Shown here: one piece after another, positions 26,932 through 36,452 of the stretch
How positions within the stretch are numbered: the stretch's first letter is position 1
How the letters are laid out: every line of letters begins with the position of its first letter
Assembly: GCA_965140555.1 (NCBI GenBank)
Contig: OZ223260.1
Location: 532,442-596,441 of the forward strand
Direction: 5' to 3'
Origin: UBA1351 sp965140555
GTDB taxonomy: Bacteria; Bacillota; Clostridia; Lachnospirales; Vallitaleaceae
DNA: 64,000 nucleotides
The notes under the pieces: model-generated
The model's input: only the letters and a program-made list of their open reading frames with translations
Told to the model about the DNA's origin: nothing
Databases searched by the model: none
Translations under genes and position numbers: made by a program

Positions 26932-27933
26932 CTATTTTGATAAAAACGTCGTTGTCAAGTTTGATATAGTTTCTCCCTCAGCAACAATATCCACATGAAA
27001 CTCATACAGCCGATAAGCAGGAATGCTCACCATCTTCAGTCCATCTTTCACCTCTATTGTACCGGCCATATTATCTGTAGGGAAGTCTACATCAATGGTG
27101 TTGCCTGTTGATTCATAAATAAAGACCTGTAAGGTATCCTCCGTATTATTGCTCACCGTCAATTCCGTATGATTAGCGATCGTCCCGGAAGATGGATCAT
27201 CACACACAATGACAATACTTGATTCCACAGCTAGAGCGTCTGTTATACTATAAGTTTTCAACGTATCTACCTTCACTTTATAGTCCCGAACAGATGCACC
27301 TCTTCCCTCATTATATTCAATGTAAATATTTCGATCCATAGCTGTATCGCCAATATGAGGAACATCCTCAAGCTCCGCTATACCATAAGGATGTTTCTTA
27401 TCAAACACATAGGTACTCGTTGTCATTCTAGAATCAAGGTACAATAAGATATCATAGGAATGGGCTATTGTTGCTGTTGCTTCATACCCCTCTGCCGATG
27501 CCAGTTCCGGATTCATATAATCCGCATTCCGTACTGATTCCGTACCAAATTCAGGGTTTACTTCCCTATCTTTTAAATCAAGTTCCATATGCACATCCTG
27601 TCCTGAAACAGGCTTATCTAAATAGAAGGTATCCATCATTTTTTCTGATAAAATCCCCCCATTTAGTTCTAAAGCATCATCCAACTCTTGTAACGTTTCA
27701 TAGGTCATACCTTTTACCGATTCTACATATTGCTGGGCTAATTGATTGGATTGAAACTTCACTCGTGTATCAATGGATGAAACCAGTGCCCCTTGAAAAA
27801 TAAGGGCAATAGGCGTCACCACCATCCCTAAAATAGCAACAGAAACAATGGCTTCAACTAAGGTAAACCCACTTTCCTCATGAATCATAGGCATTTGCTT
27901 TATTTTTCCCAAAAATCGTTTCAGCCATTTCAT
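26932..27933 (-). CDS. PilV-like type IV prepilin
   Basis: The ATG at 27933 follows GGAGGTG, and the upstream in-frame codons are ignored. The prepilin motif is EESGFTLVEAIVSVAILGMV with Gly-Phe cleavage and Glu5. The leader of about 22 residues before the glycine is long for a prepilin (usually under 15). The 333-residue size is large for PilV. It lies between the pilO-like gene and the PilX-like gene. Confidence 0.78.
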   Translation of the reverse strand: MKWLKRFLGKIKQMPMIHEESGFTLVEAIVSVAILGMVVTPIALIFQGALVSSIDTRVKFQSNQLAQQYVESVKGMTYETLQELDDALELNGGILSEKMMDTFYLDKPVSGQDVHMELDLKDREVNPEFGTESVRNADYMNPELASAEGYEATATIAHSYDILLYLDSRMTTSTYVFDKKHPYGIAELEDVPHIGDTAMDRNIYIEYNEGRGASVRDYKVKVDTLKTYSITDALAVESSIVIVCDDPSSGTIANHTELTVSNNTEDTLQVFIYESTGNTIDVDFPTDNMAGTIEVKDGLKMVSIPAYRLYEFHVDIVAEGETISNLTTTFLSK

Positions 27934-27949
27934 GGCGCACCTCCAACCA

Positions 27950-29095
27950 TTATCGTTTGACCTGCACATCACCTGTAGAGGCCTCAAGGACAAAGCGTGG
28001 ATTCTCTCGATCATCACTCTCAATATCGATGGTTAATGGCTTATCTGTATTGTTCGTAACCGTTGCTGACACACCGCTCTCATCATCTGTATTCATCCGC
28101 GGAGAGGAAAACACATGAAACACCAAATCATCACCCGGTACAAAAGTAGCACCTTGACTATAATTCAGCGGGTAGCGTTTGCCGTCAACACTATATTTAA
28201 AGAAATATATATCCCCACGTTGTTCAAAAATAATCTCGACCGGTAAACTTTCATTGGCATCTGCATAGAGATAGGTTGCATCATTGGCATCATTATTCTT
28301 ATAAAGTATCACCGTTGAACGATCCGCAAACATAGAAGACAAACTCATATAGAAATCCGGTTCTTCTGTAACAACAGGTGCATTAGGCCCCGTCTCAAAT
28401 GTAATGCCAAAAGCATCGTAAGGACTAAAGATTGAATTTGCCTTCGGTTCAAAATCACCGAAAAATTGCTCGATATCCCCCGGTTCATTTGCTACAAATA
28501 ATCCATAAAAATTCAATGTAAACGAGGTACTCACAAGATCTGCATCCAAATCAGCCACCATCGTCAAATTTTCAATACTCAATTTACGATCATAATGTTC
28601 AATATAATCCAACAATTGTTTCAGGTCATTATAGGTAACTTGGGTATTCACCTGTACAGGCACACTGAAAAAGACCTCTTGCTTGCCTGACGTGATATCT
28701 GTCACTTCTTCAGAAGGCTCACTCGTTCCACCTGCTTCGTAAGTACTCACCACATTTATATCCCCCATAGTATAACTTGGCAAGGACATCGATGCTATGG
28801 TGGTTTCAATATCCTTCATAGTATAAATAATCATCTCTTGCGTCAGAGATTCTCCAAGAGGATATTGATTTCGAATATCCATATTCTCATGACTTAATGT
28901 TTCATTTTCTTCCATTAACTTGTCTTTCTGCAAATATTTAATATTCAGCTCATTGTACTGATCTTCTAAGCTGATCATTTCACTATGCATATCCTTTGCC
29001 TTTCGGTCAAGAGGCTTGTAGGCAAACATCCATACCATTAGAAGGACTAATACCCCAGCTAATACTATTAGCAGATTTCTTTCCTTACTTGTCAT
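27950..29095 (-). CDS. pilO: PilO-like inner membrane assembly protein
   Basis: A 381-residue protein with a single N-terminal membrane helix (about 7-25, LLIVLAGVLVLLMVWMF) followed by a coiled coil (30-75) and a beta-rich extracytoplasmic part. This is the PilO layout, although PilO is usually near 200 residues, so the last 160 residues are an extra domain. It overlaps the end of the pilMN gene (TGA/ATG) and links PilN to the rest of the machine. Confidence 0.72.
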   Translation of the reverse strand: MTSKERNLLIVLAGVLVLLMVWMFAYKPLDRKAKDMHSEMISLEDQYNELNIKYLQKDKLMEENETLSHENMDIRNQYPLGESLTQEMIIYTMKDIETTIASMSLPSYTMGDINVVSTYEAGGTSEPSEEVTDITSGKQEVFFSVPVQVNTQVTYNDLKQLLDYIEHYDRKLSIENLTMVADLDADLVSTSFTLNFYGLFVANEPGDIEQFFGDFEPKANSIFSPYDAFGITFETGPNAPVVTEEPDFYMSLSSMFADRSTVILYKNNDANDATYLYADANESLPVEIIFEQRGDIYFFKYSVDGKRYPLNYSQGATFVPGDDLVFHVFSSPRMNTDDESGVSATVTNNTDKPLTIDIESDDRENPRFVLEASTGDVQVKR

Positions 29096-30714
29096 GATAC
29101 ATCACCTTCACTTTCTCCGGATTCCGTCATGACTTGTGTCGTAAAGACACATTCAATCTTAACCGTCACATAGGTGACCTCATCACTTTCTTCACCAACT
29201 CGGGATATTGCTGATGTTGAAACACGTTCAAACATAGGCTGATCGCCATCCTCCTGTTTAATACCTTTCAAGTAGGTCAGCATGTGTGCCACCGTTGCCT
29301 CATTCGCTGTGGTTACATCTAGTGTTATACCCGACTCATTGATAACAACCGTATTCAAGAAACTTTTAAGGGGCATACCGGCCTCTAACTCATTTATAAA
29401 GGACAGACCATCATCCGAAGGTGTATGACTTTTATCCACCATGTCCAAACGATATGTATGCAACGCCTTTAATGAGTCATTGGTTTGAATAATCGTATTA
29501 ATTTCTTCCAACTGTGTAATGTCAGCTCTATATTCTTCTGCTTTACTTTTATAATGATTATAATCCATCTGCTTTGAGAAGATCAACGCCCCGACCATAA
29601 CAACAATTAATGCCGTTAAATAATAAGGCATCCGTTGTTGCGCCGCCTTTTTTTCTTTAAATTTAATTTCTGCAGGCAAAAGATTGATTGTTGACAACGC
29701 CGCACCAATGGCACTGGCATAATATACCTGTACATCCGGATTAAAACTTTTATCCTTTTGCACCGTATATTTGAGTTCATTCATCCGTTGTGTGGGTAGG
29801 TTAAAGAACTGTTCTACATAATCTTCAATGCCGTGGATTTCCGAACCACCTCCGAAGAGATAAATTCGTTCCACAGGTTGCTTATTCCGGGATGTATAAT
29901 AATCCACTAACCTAGAAACACCACTCATGATTTGTTCCATGCCACTCGTGACATCATTGGATAGATATGTATTCTCGGTGTGTTCATTAGAAAGAAGTTG
30001 GCGCTCTTTACTAATCCGCGTTGCTTCTTCATAGCTAACTTCAAAATGATTCCGAATACTGTCGTTCACTAAACGGGTACCAAATAATATATTACGACTA
30101 AACTTCACGACACGACCGGCCATAATCGTCACCATTGTACTTTCTGCCCCCAAATCCAAGAAAAGGCTAGTACCTGTTAATCGTTCATTTTGTACATAGC
30201 TGACGATACTGTTTCCGGCATAATCAATACTTTGTATCCGCAAACCTAACCGATCGGCTAAGTCTGCATATTCCTTCATCATGGAAGTCAATGCTGCAAA
30301 GATAATAATCTTCGCCTTCTTAGCACCTTCGGATTCTACAATTTCAGTCACCGTATAGTCTAATGAATACTCCGCTAAATTTACCGGAAAATACTCCTCT
30401 GCGTTTAACCGAATGATATTATCCATATTTTTCGGTTTAACATAAGGAAGTTCTACTTCACGGGTAATGATTTTGGTACTGGCGACACTAAAAACAACAT
30501 TGCGCTCCTTTATTTTATGTAAGAGCAACGCTTCCTTAATCACAGCAACTAATGCCTCCTTGTCGGTTAATGCGCCGTCAGAGATTGCATTAGGTGGTGT
30601 ATCTATAATAATTGTATCAAGTATGGTGATTTTATTACGGCTTCGTTGAGTATAGACAATCTTCGTTCGTTCGTTGCCGATATCAAATGAGAGTAGTTTC
30701 TTTGGAAGAGACAT
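29092..30714 (-). CDS. pilM: Fused PilM-PilN type IV pilus assembly protein
   Basis: Residues 1-340 are an actin-like ATPase of the PilM family: FDIGNERTKIV near the start, SLFLDLGAESTMV and IYLFGGGSEIHG. The chain continues without a stop into INLLPAEIKFKEKK (343-356), the conserved N-terminal motif of PilN that normally docks into PilM, then a membrane helix (about 364-378), a coiled coil and a ferredoxin-like domain. So pilM and pilN are one ORF. The pair forms the cytoplasmic ring with PilO. Downstream is pilO, upstream pilD. Confidence 0.85.
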   Translation of the reverse strand: MSLPKKLLSFDIGNERTKIVYTQRSRNKITILDTIIIDTPPNAISDGALTDKEALVAVIKEALLLHKIKERNVVFSVASTKIITREVELPYVKPKNMDNIIRLNAEEYFPVNLAEYSLDYTVTEIVESEGAKKAKIIIFAALTSMMKEYADLADRLGLRIQSIDYAGNSIVSYVQNERLTGTSLFLDLGAESTMVTIMAGRVVKFSRNILFGTRLVNDSIRNHFEVSYEEATRISKERQLLSNEHTENTYLSNDVTSGMEQIMSGVSRLVDYYTSRNKQPVERIYLFGGGSEIHGIEDYVEQFFNLPTQRMNELKYTVQKDKSFNPDVQVYYASAIGAALSTINLLPAEIKFKEKKAAQQRMPYYLTALIVVMVGALIFSKQMDYNHYKSKAEEYRADITQLEEINTIIQTNDSLKALHTYRLDMVDKSHTPSDDGLSFINELEAGMPLKSFLNTVVINESGITLDVTTANEATVAHMLTYLKGIKQEDGDQPMFERVSTSAISRVGEESDEVTYVTVKIECVFTTQVMTESGESEGDVS

Positions 30715-30729
30715 ACTATTCCCCCTATT

Positions 30730-31470
30730 CTATAAAATGAACTGCAAGTACCAGGTTACAAGGTCGTCTCCATATAAGAAAGCGATCATAATCCCAGTAC
30801 ACAAAAAAGGCCCAAAAGGTATTGCTTGTTTAAAAGAAGCTCTCTTCATCCCAATCAGTGTTAAACCGATAACGGACCCCAAAACGGCTCCTATCGACAA
30901 GGCAAGTAAACTGTTATACCATCCAAGCAGTATTCCGCACACAGCCATAAGTTTCACATCACCTAGGCCCAAATTCCCTCGACTAAGAAGGTAAATAGCC
31001 ATCATGACGCCTGTTATGACGACAAAACCTGCTATGCTTTTTGTATAGTGATGGCTGACAACTACCACATAAAGAATATGTGTAATTGCCAAATAGATGA
31101 CCATCCCGTTTGGAATAATCATGTGATAATAGTCAATAACGGCAATAACTAGAAGTGCCGAGAATAAACTGGCAGCAATAACCCATTGCAACGTCAACCC
31201 ATAGATGAGATACAATCCCATATAGGCGAGTCCGTTTATAAACTCGACTAATGGATATTGCTTAGATAACGTGGTTCCACACTGTCGGCATCGACCGCGT
31301 AGATGAAGAAAACTAATAACCGGTACTAAATCATACCATTTAATAGGTTGTCCACACGCCATACAATGAGAGGGCGTGTAGACAATTTCTTCATGTCGTG
31401 GTATACGATAGATGCACACATTTAAGAATGATCCAATTACTGTTCCGAAAAGTAATGCTAGTAGGAACAT
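30730..31470 (-). CDS. pilD: Prepilin leader peptidase/N-methylase PilD
   Basis: A 246-residue membrane aspartyl protease (A24) that cuts prepilins after the leader glycine and methylates the new N-terminus. It has the zinc-binding pairs CMACG and CRQCG (about 34-70), typical of bifunctional PilD, and the catalytic aspartates in DYYHMIIPN and GLGDVKLM. Its ATG overlaps the stop of the pilin frame (TAATG). Confidence 0.93.
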   Translation of the reverse strand: MFLLALLFGTVIGSFLNVCIYRIPRHEEIVYTPSHCMACGQPIKWYDLVPVISFLHLRGRCRQCGTTLSKQYPLVEFINGLAYMGLYLIYGLTLQWVIAASLFSALLVIAVIDYYHMIIPNGMVIYLAITHILYVVVVSHHYTKSIAGFVVITGVMMAIYLLSRGNLGLGDVKLMAVCGILLGWYNSLLALSIGAVLGSVIGLTLIGMKRASFKQAIPFGPFLCTGIMIAFLYGDDLVTWYLQFIL

Positions 31471-31932
31471 TAGTCTTGATTGTAGTCAGAATCTGCATCA
31501 GGTGCAACTTTTGGTCCCTTAGTTCCCGTGCCAGAGGTATCATATGCATATACACTAATATTTTGTTTGCTATCTATCTCAATTAAAAAAGTATCGTATG
31601 TTCCAGATTTATATTTAGGTGATGGCGCAGTTCCATTAATCTGTTCTTTTAACTTACCTTCAAAACCGGTACTAACTAGAGTTGAAACTATGTGTTGACC
31701 ATTTGTTGTTCCTGCAAAACTTGATGTATCTATGGTATCATTTTTTTGCAATTACAGTTGCGGCTGCATTCATTAAAACTTTACCATTACTTACATCTGT
31801 TGCCTTACGTGAATTTTCTACAGCTCCCATAATATTCGGAATAGCCACTGCTGCAATTATCGCCAAGATAGCGATAACGATGATTAATTCAATCAACGTA
31901 AAACCTTCTTGTTTCTTCATCATTTTTTTCAT
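31470..31932 (-). pseudogene. pilA: Major type IV pilin PilA, frameshifted at a run of seven A
   Basis: The signal KKQEGFTLIELIIVIAILA is that of a major pilin (Gly-Phe cleavage, Glu5). The frame stops after TVIAKK at 31738, exactly at seven T on the plus strand (31741-31747). With six A instead of seven the frame would continue as AKNDTIDTSSFAGTT to the stop at 31470, giving a normal pilin near 154 residues. The start ATG at 31932 has AGGAG; a GTG at 31941 is less likely. The choices are a sequencing error, a phase-variable tract or rescue by polymerase slippage. It sits in the expected place between pilC and pilD. Confidence 0.8.
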
Positions 31933-32003
31933 GTCATTCACTCCTATTTTTTTGGTTTTACCCTTGGCCCCAGCCTGGGTTATGTTAAGTTACCACGTCC
32001 ATA

Positions 32004-33212
32004 CTACAGTTTATTAATGCCTGAGTACATCTGGAACATGGGTTGTACAATGGATATAACAACAAATCCTACCACCGTTGCCAATACCACGATAATGGCC
32101 GGTTCAATCATTGTTGTTAACTGAGCTACAGCTGTCTCTACCTCACCATCATAGAAATCAGCCACTTTATTTAATATAGGTTCTAGCTGTCCTGTATCCT
32201 CACCGATACGCACCATATGGTTAATCATCGGCGGGAAGACCCCCATTTCTTCAATAGGTTGGGACAGCGGGATACCTTTGCTCACTTGCTGTTGGGCTTC
32301 CATCAGCCCATGTTCAACGACATGGTTGTCTACAACCTTGGCTACAACTTCAATAGCTTGAAGCAGTGGTAGACCGGAAGCCAAAAGGGTTGATAAGGTT
32401 CTTGCAAACCGGGAAGCCACAATTTTGGTCTGAACAGGTCCGATAATCGGTATTTTCAATTTAATACGACCAAGTGTCAACTTTCCAATTTCGGATTTCA
32501 CATAAAATCGAAGGCCAATCCCCCCTACCACAACGGCAAAAAGGATAATATACCAACGATTAATGACAAAACTACTGATAGCCAACAAGGCCTTTGTTGT
32601 CGCCGGTAACTCCATTCCCATCCCATCAAACAAATCAACGAAGGTAGGAATAACAACGACTAACAAAAGTATAATAACGCCGACTGCCACAATGGATACG
32701 ACAATAGGATATGTTGTTGCCTTTTTGACAGATTGCTGTAGTTTGTGCTCTTTCTCAAAATGGACAGCCATACGCCCGAGAGCCACTTCTAAACTACCTG
32801 AGAACTCACCGGCTTCCACCATGTTAACCAATATGGGCGGAAAGTACCGTTCATTGGCTCGCATACTATCAGACAGAGATTCACCTCGTTCTACCCGATC
32901 ATATAAATCAGCAATTACCTTTGCTAAGTATTTATTTTCTGTTTGTTCCTTCAAAAGATGTAAGGCTTCAAGTACACTCACGCCTGCAGACAGAATAGCC
33001 TCGAATTGTTGACAAAATATAGTTAAATCCTTTGTTTTAACAGGATTACCTAGAATGATATCACCTTGCAGGGCACCACGTTCTACAACAGATTCAGGAA
33101 ATAGGCCACTCTCTTTGAGCATGGTGGTCGCAGACGCTTTGTTATTCGCTTCAATGGTACCGGTTTTGCGCTTACCTTGGGTTGTAATCGCAGAATAATT
33201 AAATTTAGCCAT
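32004..33212 (-). CDS. pilC: Type IV pilus inner membrane platform protein PilC
   Basis: A 402-residue GspF/PilC protein with two repeated GspF domains (residues about 65-190 and 265-390), each ending in hydrophobic segments, and the motif GEFSGSLEVALGRMA and its repeat GEDTGQLEPILNKVA. It couples the PilB/PilT motors to pilin movement. The N-terminal part FNYSAITTQGKRKTG is typical. Confidence 0.93.
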   Translation of the reverse strand: MAKFNYSAITTQGKRKTGTIEANNKASATTMLKESGLFPESVVERGALQGDIILGNPVKTKDLTIFCQQFEAILSAGVSVLEALHLLKEQTENKYLAKVIADLYDRVERGESLSDSMRANERYFPPILVNMVEAGEFSGSLEVALGRMAVHFEKEHKLQQSVKKATTYPIVVSIVAVGVIILLLVVVIPTFVDLFDGMGMELPATTKALLAISSFVINRWYIILFAVVVGGIGLRFYVKSEIGKLTLGRIKLKIPIIGPVQTKIVASRFARTLSTLLASGLPLLQAIEVVAKVVDNHVVEHGLMEAQQQVSKGIPLSQPIEEMGVFPPMINHMVRIGEDTGQLEPILNKVADFYDGEVETAVAQLTTMIEPAIIVVLATVVGFVVISIVQPMFQMYSGINKL

Positions 33213-33426
33213 TTGGTCCCCCTGATTTCACGATTTGTATAATCCAATTATACCATACGGTCCTATTTGACGGCAATTGTTTAACAAATCTTTTTACTTA
33301 ATGTTAATTGTTTGTCCATAATAATTTCCCATGAAAATCCCTCAGTAATTCCACATCTACGACAACCTTTTGTTTTCTTTTTTTTACAAAAAGCACTATT
33401 GTACGTAAACTCTCTAATCTATCTAT

Positions 33427-33547
33427 TGATTAGCCCGACAAAAACAAGTTTCCCTAAATTCACATACACTATATAGATGACGTAGATGCATTCGTAACAC
33501 TATATTGTATATGAAAGTTCAACTATATGCTTTTGTCACCCTAATCA
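33427..33547. repeat. 121-bp palindromic MITE-like repeat, copy A
   Basis: Begins TGATTAGCCCGACAAA and ends TTTTGTCACCCTAATCA, so the ends are inverted repeats, and the inner parts also pair (ATTCACATACA against TGTATATGAA). A second copy of the same length lies at 43240-43360 with about 11 differences. It fills most of the 340-base gap between pilC and pilT, the rest of which shows no gene. No clear target duplication flanks this copy. Confidence 0.8.
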
Positions 33548-33552
33548 TCCGC

Positions 33553-34608
33553 TTATACTAGCCGACGTTGTAACGTCGGTGGGTCAGCAGCAAAAATAAT
33601 TGCCTGTTCTCTAGAAATATGTCCTTCTCTTACAAGGTTCAAAAGCGCTTCATCCATCGTCTGCATACCCGTCATACGATTCGTCTGTATAATTGATGTA
33701 ATCTGATGTGTCTTATTCTCCCGTATTAAGTTTCGTACGGCTTGATTGGCATGTAGCACTTCAAATGCAGCCATACGGCCCATACCATCAATGGTCGGAA
33801 TAAGTTGTTGGGATACAATGGACAGAAGCACTGTTGACAGTTGGACACGAATCTGTTGCTGCTGATGGGGTGGAAAAACGTCAATAACACGGTCAATAGT
33901 ACTCGCCGCACCGATTGTATGTAAGGTTGATAGGACTAGATGACCGGTTTCCGCTGCTGTAATCGCAATGGATATTGTCTCTAAGTCCCGCATCTCTCCT
34001 ACAAGAATAACATCCGGATCTTGCCGAAGAGCTGCACGTAACCCGGTCGCAAAACTTTCCGAATCCACTCCGATCTCACGTTGATTAACAACTGAACGAC
34101 GATGTTTGTGCAAATATTCAATAGGGTCCTCTAATGTAATGACATGAGCATTTCTCTTCTGATTAATCTGATCGATTAACGATGCCAATGTCGTTGATTT
34201 TCCACTTCCTGTAGGGCCGGTGACTAGAACAAGCCCCCTTTTTTTGGAATACAAGTCTACCACTGACGGAGGCAGACCGAGCACCTCGGGCTGCGGGATG
34301 ACGCTATCCACTAAGCGAATGGCACAAGCCATAGACCCCCGCTGTTTAAATACATTCACTCGATAACGTCCCAATTGAGGCAATGAGTATGAAAAATCGA
34401 TTTCACCTCGTTCTTCATATTTTTCTCGAATTCCTTCATTCATAAGAGGACTGATCATAGCAACGGCATCAGCAGGCAGTATCCGTTCATCATTCATCTC
34501 CGTTAATTTTCCGTTAATGCGATATAGAGGCGGTACACCGACCGTTATATGTACATCCGATGCTTTTTTATGGTTTGCTTGCTCCAAGAGTTGATCAATT
34601 GTTGGCAT
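33553..34608 (-). CDS. pilT: Type IV pilus retraction ATPase PilT
   Basis: A hexameric ATPase of 351 residues that retracts pili. Walker A GPTGSGKSTTLASL, the Asp box with ITLEDPIEYLH, the Walker B region RAALRQDPDVILVGEMRD (split: ALRQDPDVILVGEMRD) and the His box AAETGHLVLSTLHT are all present. The C-terminal AIRNLIRE-type motif of PilT appears as AVRNLIRE, which supports PilT over PilB. Its presence predicts twitching or DNA uptake. Confidence 0.94.
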   Translation of the reverse strand: MPTIDQLLEQANHKKASDVHITVGVPPLYRINGKLTEMNDERILPADAVAMISPLMNEGIREKYEERGEIDFSYSLPQLGRYRVNVFKQRGSMACAIRLVDSVIPQPEVLGLPPSVVDLYSKKRGLVLVTGPTGSGKSTTLASLIDQINQKRNAHVITLEDPIEYLHKHRRSVVNQREIGVDSESFATGLRAALRQDPDVILVGEMRDLETISIAITAAETGHLVLSTLHTIGAASTIDRVIDVFPPHQQQQIRVQLSTVLLSIVSQQLIPTIDGMGRMAAFEVLHANQAVRNLIRENKTHQITSIIQTNRMTGMQTMDEALLNLVREGHISREQAIIFAADPPTLQRRLV

Positions 34609-34628
34609 ACATAGACTCCTTTATCTGA

Positions 34629-36323
34629 TTAATTCTCTGCAAAGGCGATACGTACCATCTCTTCAATGGTCGTTACACCCTGTTGAACCAATCGAGAACT
34701 ATTGGTTCGAATGGTATGCATTCCTTCTTCTAGGGCAACTTCCCGAATATCGTCTGTATTCCCGCTTCGATTAATAACACGACGTATTTGGTGCGAAACC
34801 GGCAAGATTTCATAGACTCCAATCCGTCCATTATACCCCGTTTCATTACATAAGTGACATCCCTTTGCCTTATATATATGTAAAGGCTCCATTGTATCAA
34901 CACCTAAAATATGCTTTTCTTCTTCTGTTGCCAAAACACGTTCCCGACATTTTGGGCATAGACGACGCACCAAACGCTGAGCAATAACCCCTACAACAGA
35001 AGCACCTATTAAGAAAGGTTCTACCCCCATATCTATGAGTCTCGTAATAGAGCTAGAAGCATCATTTGTATGCAAGGTAGATACCACTAAGTGACCGGTA
35101 ATGGATGCTTTAACTGCAATCTCAGCTGTTTCACCATCTCGAATCTCACCAATCATAATAACATCCGGGTCTTGTCTAAGAATGGAACGCAGGGCCGAAC
35201 TAAATGTCAGTCCCGCCTTTACATTCACTTGCACTTGATTAATCCCTTCAATCTGGGATTCAACCGGGTCTTCAACGGTGACGATATTCAAGTCCTCACG
35301 ATTGATTTCATTCAACGACGTATATAATGTCGTCGATTTACCACTTCCTGTAGGACCGGTAACCAATATAATCCCATGAGGATGGGATAAAATGGATTCG
35401 AATTTTTCCAAATCATCCGGAAACAGTCCCAATTCACTTTTCCCTTTACGGAACCCTTCCTTGCTATTCACACGCATAACAACTTTTTCACCATATACTG
35501 TAGGTAAGGTGGATACACGAATATCATAGGCCCGCTTATCCACCTTGATATTAATGCGACCGTCTTGAGGTTTACGTTTTTCCGCAATGTCCATACCAGC
35601 AGTAATCTTAATACGGGCTACAATCGCATTGAGTAGAGCTGTTTCATATTCAAACATCTGCTGCAATTTACCGTCTACACGAAATCGTACACGAATCATC
35701 ATCTCATAGGGTTCAATATGAATATCACTCGCTCGATGTCGGACTGCTTGTTCCAAAATCGTATTCACCAACTTTACAATTGGCGCACTACGAACAGGAT
35801 CATCCGTATCCGCTTCAATAAGCTGTGTGTCTGTATCTGCGGCATGTTCTTGCTTATACTGTTCCGCAGCTGCAATCGCTTGTTCCTTACCATAGTGCAT
35901 ATCAATAGCTCGTAAAATAGCTTCTTCATTGGCAAGCATCGGAACAATATCTTTCCCTGAATAAATCTTTACATCATCAATCGCAAAGATATTCAACGGA
36001 TCTTCCATAGCTACATATAATTCATTCTCTGTTATTCGTATTGGAATAAGAAGATGACGCTTTGCCAAAGCTTCCGTAATCGCCTTGGTTGCTTCTACTG
36101 ATATTTCATACTCGTTCAAATCAACATAAGGTATGCCTAATTGAAATTCCAAAACTTCATTGATATTCTGCTGAGTGACAAATCCCAAACGAATCAAGAC
36201 TTCCCCTATTTTACCGCCTTCTTGTCGTTGGACATAAAGCGCATTCTTCAATTGTTCATCAGAAATCAATCCATGTTGAACTAACAAATCACCAATCCGT
36301 AGTTTTCTCTTATATGAACTCAA
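34629..36323 (-). CDS. pilB: Type IV pilus extension ATPase PilB
   Basis: A 564-residue GspE/PilB motor. An N-terminal MSHE_N-type domain (RIGDLLVQHGLISDEQL) precedes the ATPase with Walker A GPTGSGKSTTLYTSL, TVEDPVE, LRSILRQDPDVIMIGEIRDGETA and the zinc-finger cysteines CPKCRE and CHLCNE near residue 460-490. It is the first gene of the pilus cluster. Confidence 0.94.
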   Translation of the reverse strand: MSSYKRKLRIGDLLVQHGLISDEQLKNALYVQRQEGGKIGEVLIRLGFVTQQNINEVLEFQLGIPYVDLNEYEISVEATKAITEALAKRHLLIPIRITENELYVAMEDPLNIFAIDDVKIYSGKDIVPMLANEEAILRAIDMHYGKEQAIAAAEQYKQEHAADTDTQLIEADTDDPVRSAPIVKLVNTILEQAVRHRASDIHIEPYEMMIRVRFRVDGKLQQMFEYETALLNAIVARIKITAGMDIAEKRKPQDGRINIKVDKRAYDIRVSTLPTVYGEKVVMRVNSKEGFRKGKSELGLFPDDLEKFESILSHPHGIILVTGPTGSGKSTTLYTSLNEINREDLNIVTVEDPVESQIEGINQVQVNVKAGLTFSSALRSILRQDPDVIMIGEIRDGETAEIAVKASITGHLVVSTLHTNDASSSITRLIDMGVEPFLIGASVVGVIAQRLVRRLCPKCRERVLATEEEKHILGVDTMEPLHIYKAKGCHLCNETGYNGRIGVYEILPVSHQIRRVINRSGNTDDIREVALEEGMHTIRTNSSRLVQQGVTTIEEMVRIAFAEN

Positions 36324-36452
36324 TGTTGCACCCTTCTTTCTGTCAAATATCTCACTAATACAACAGTTTGACTGATTCCGACCTATAAATCAATAGGAAA
36401 ATCAGATTATTTACAAGATATTCTTGTCATTTATAACTTCGATTTCATTTTC

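Noticed and set aside
29092..30714. FtsA or MreB cell-division protein
   Set aside because: The actin-like fold is shared, but the PilN part and the location in the pilus operon point to PilM.
33213..33426. Regulatory RNA between pilT and pilC
   Set aside because: Apart from the 121-bp repeat the gap shows no strong hairpin with a T run and no promoter pair that I trust.
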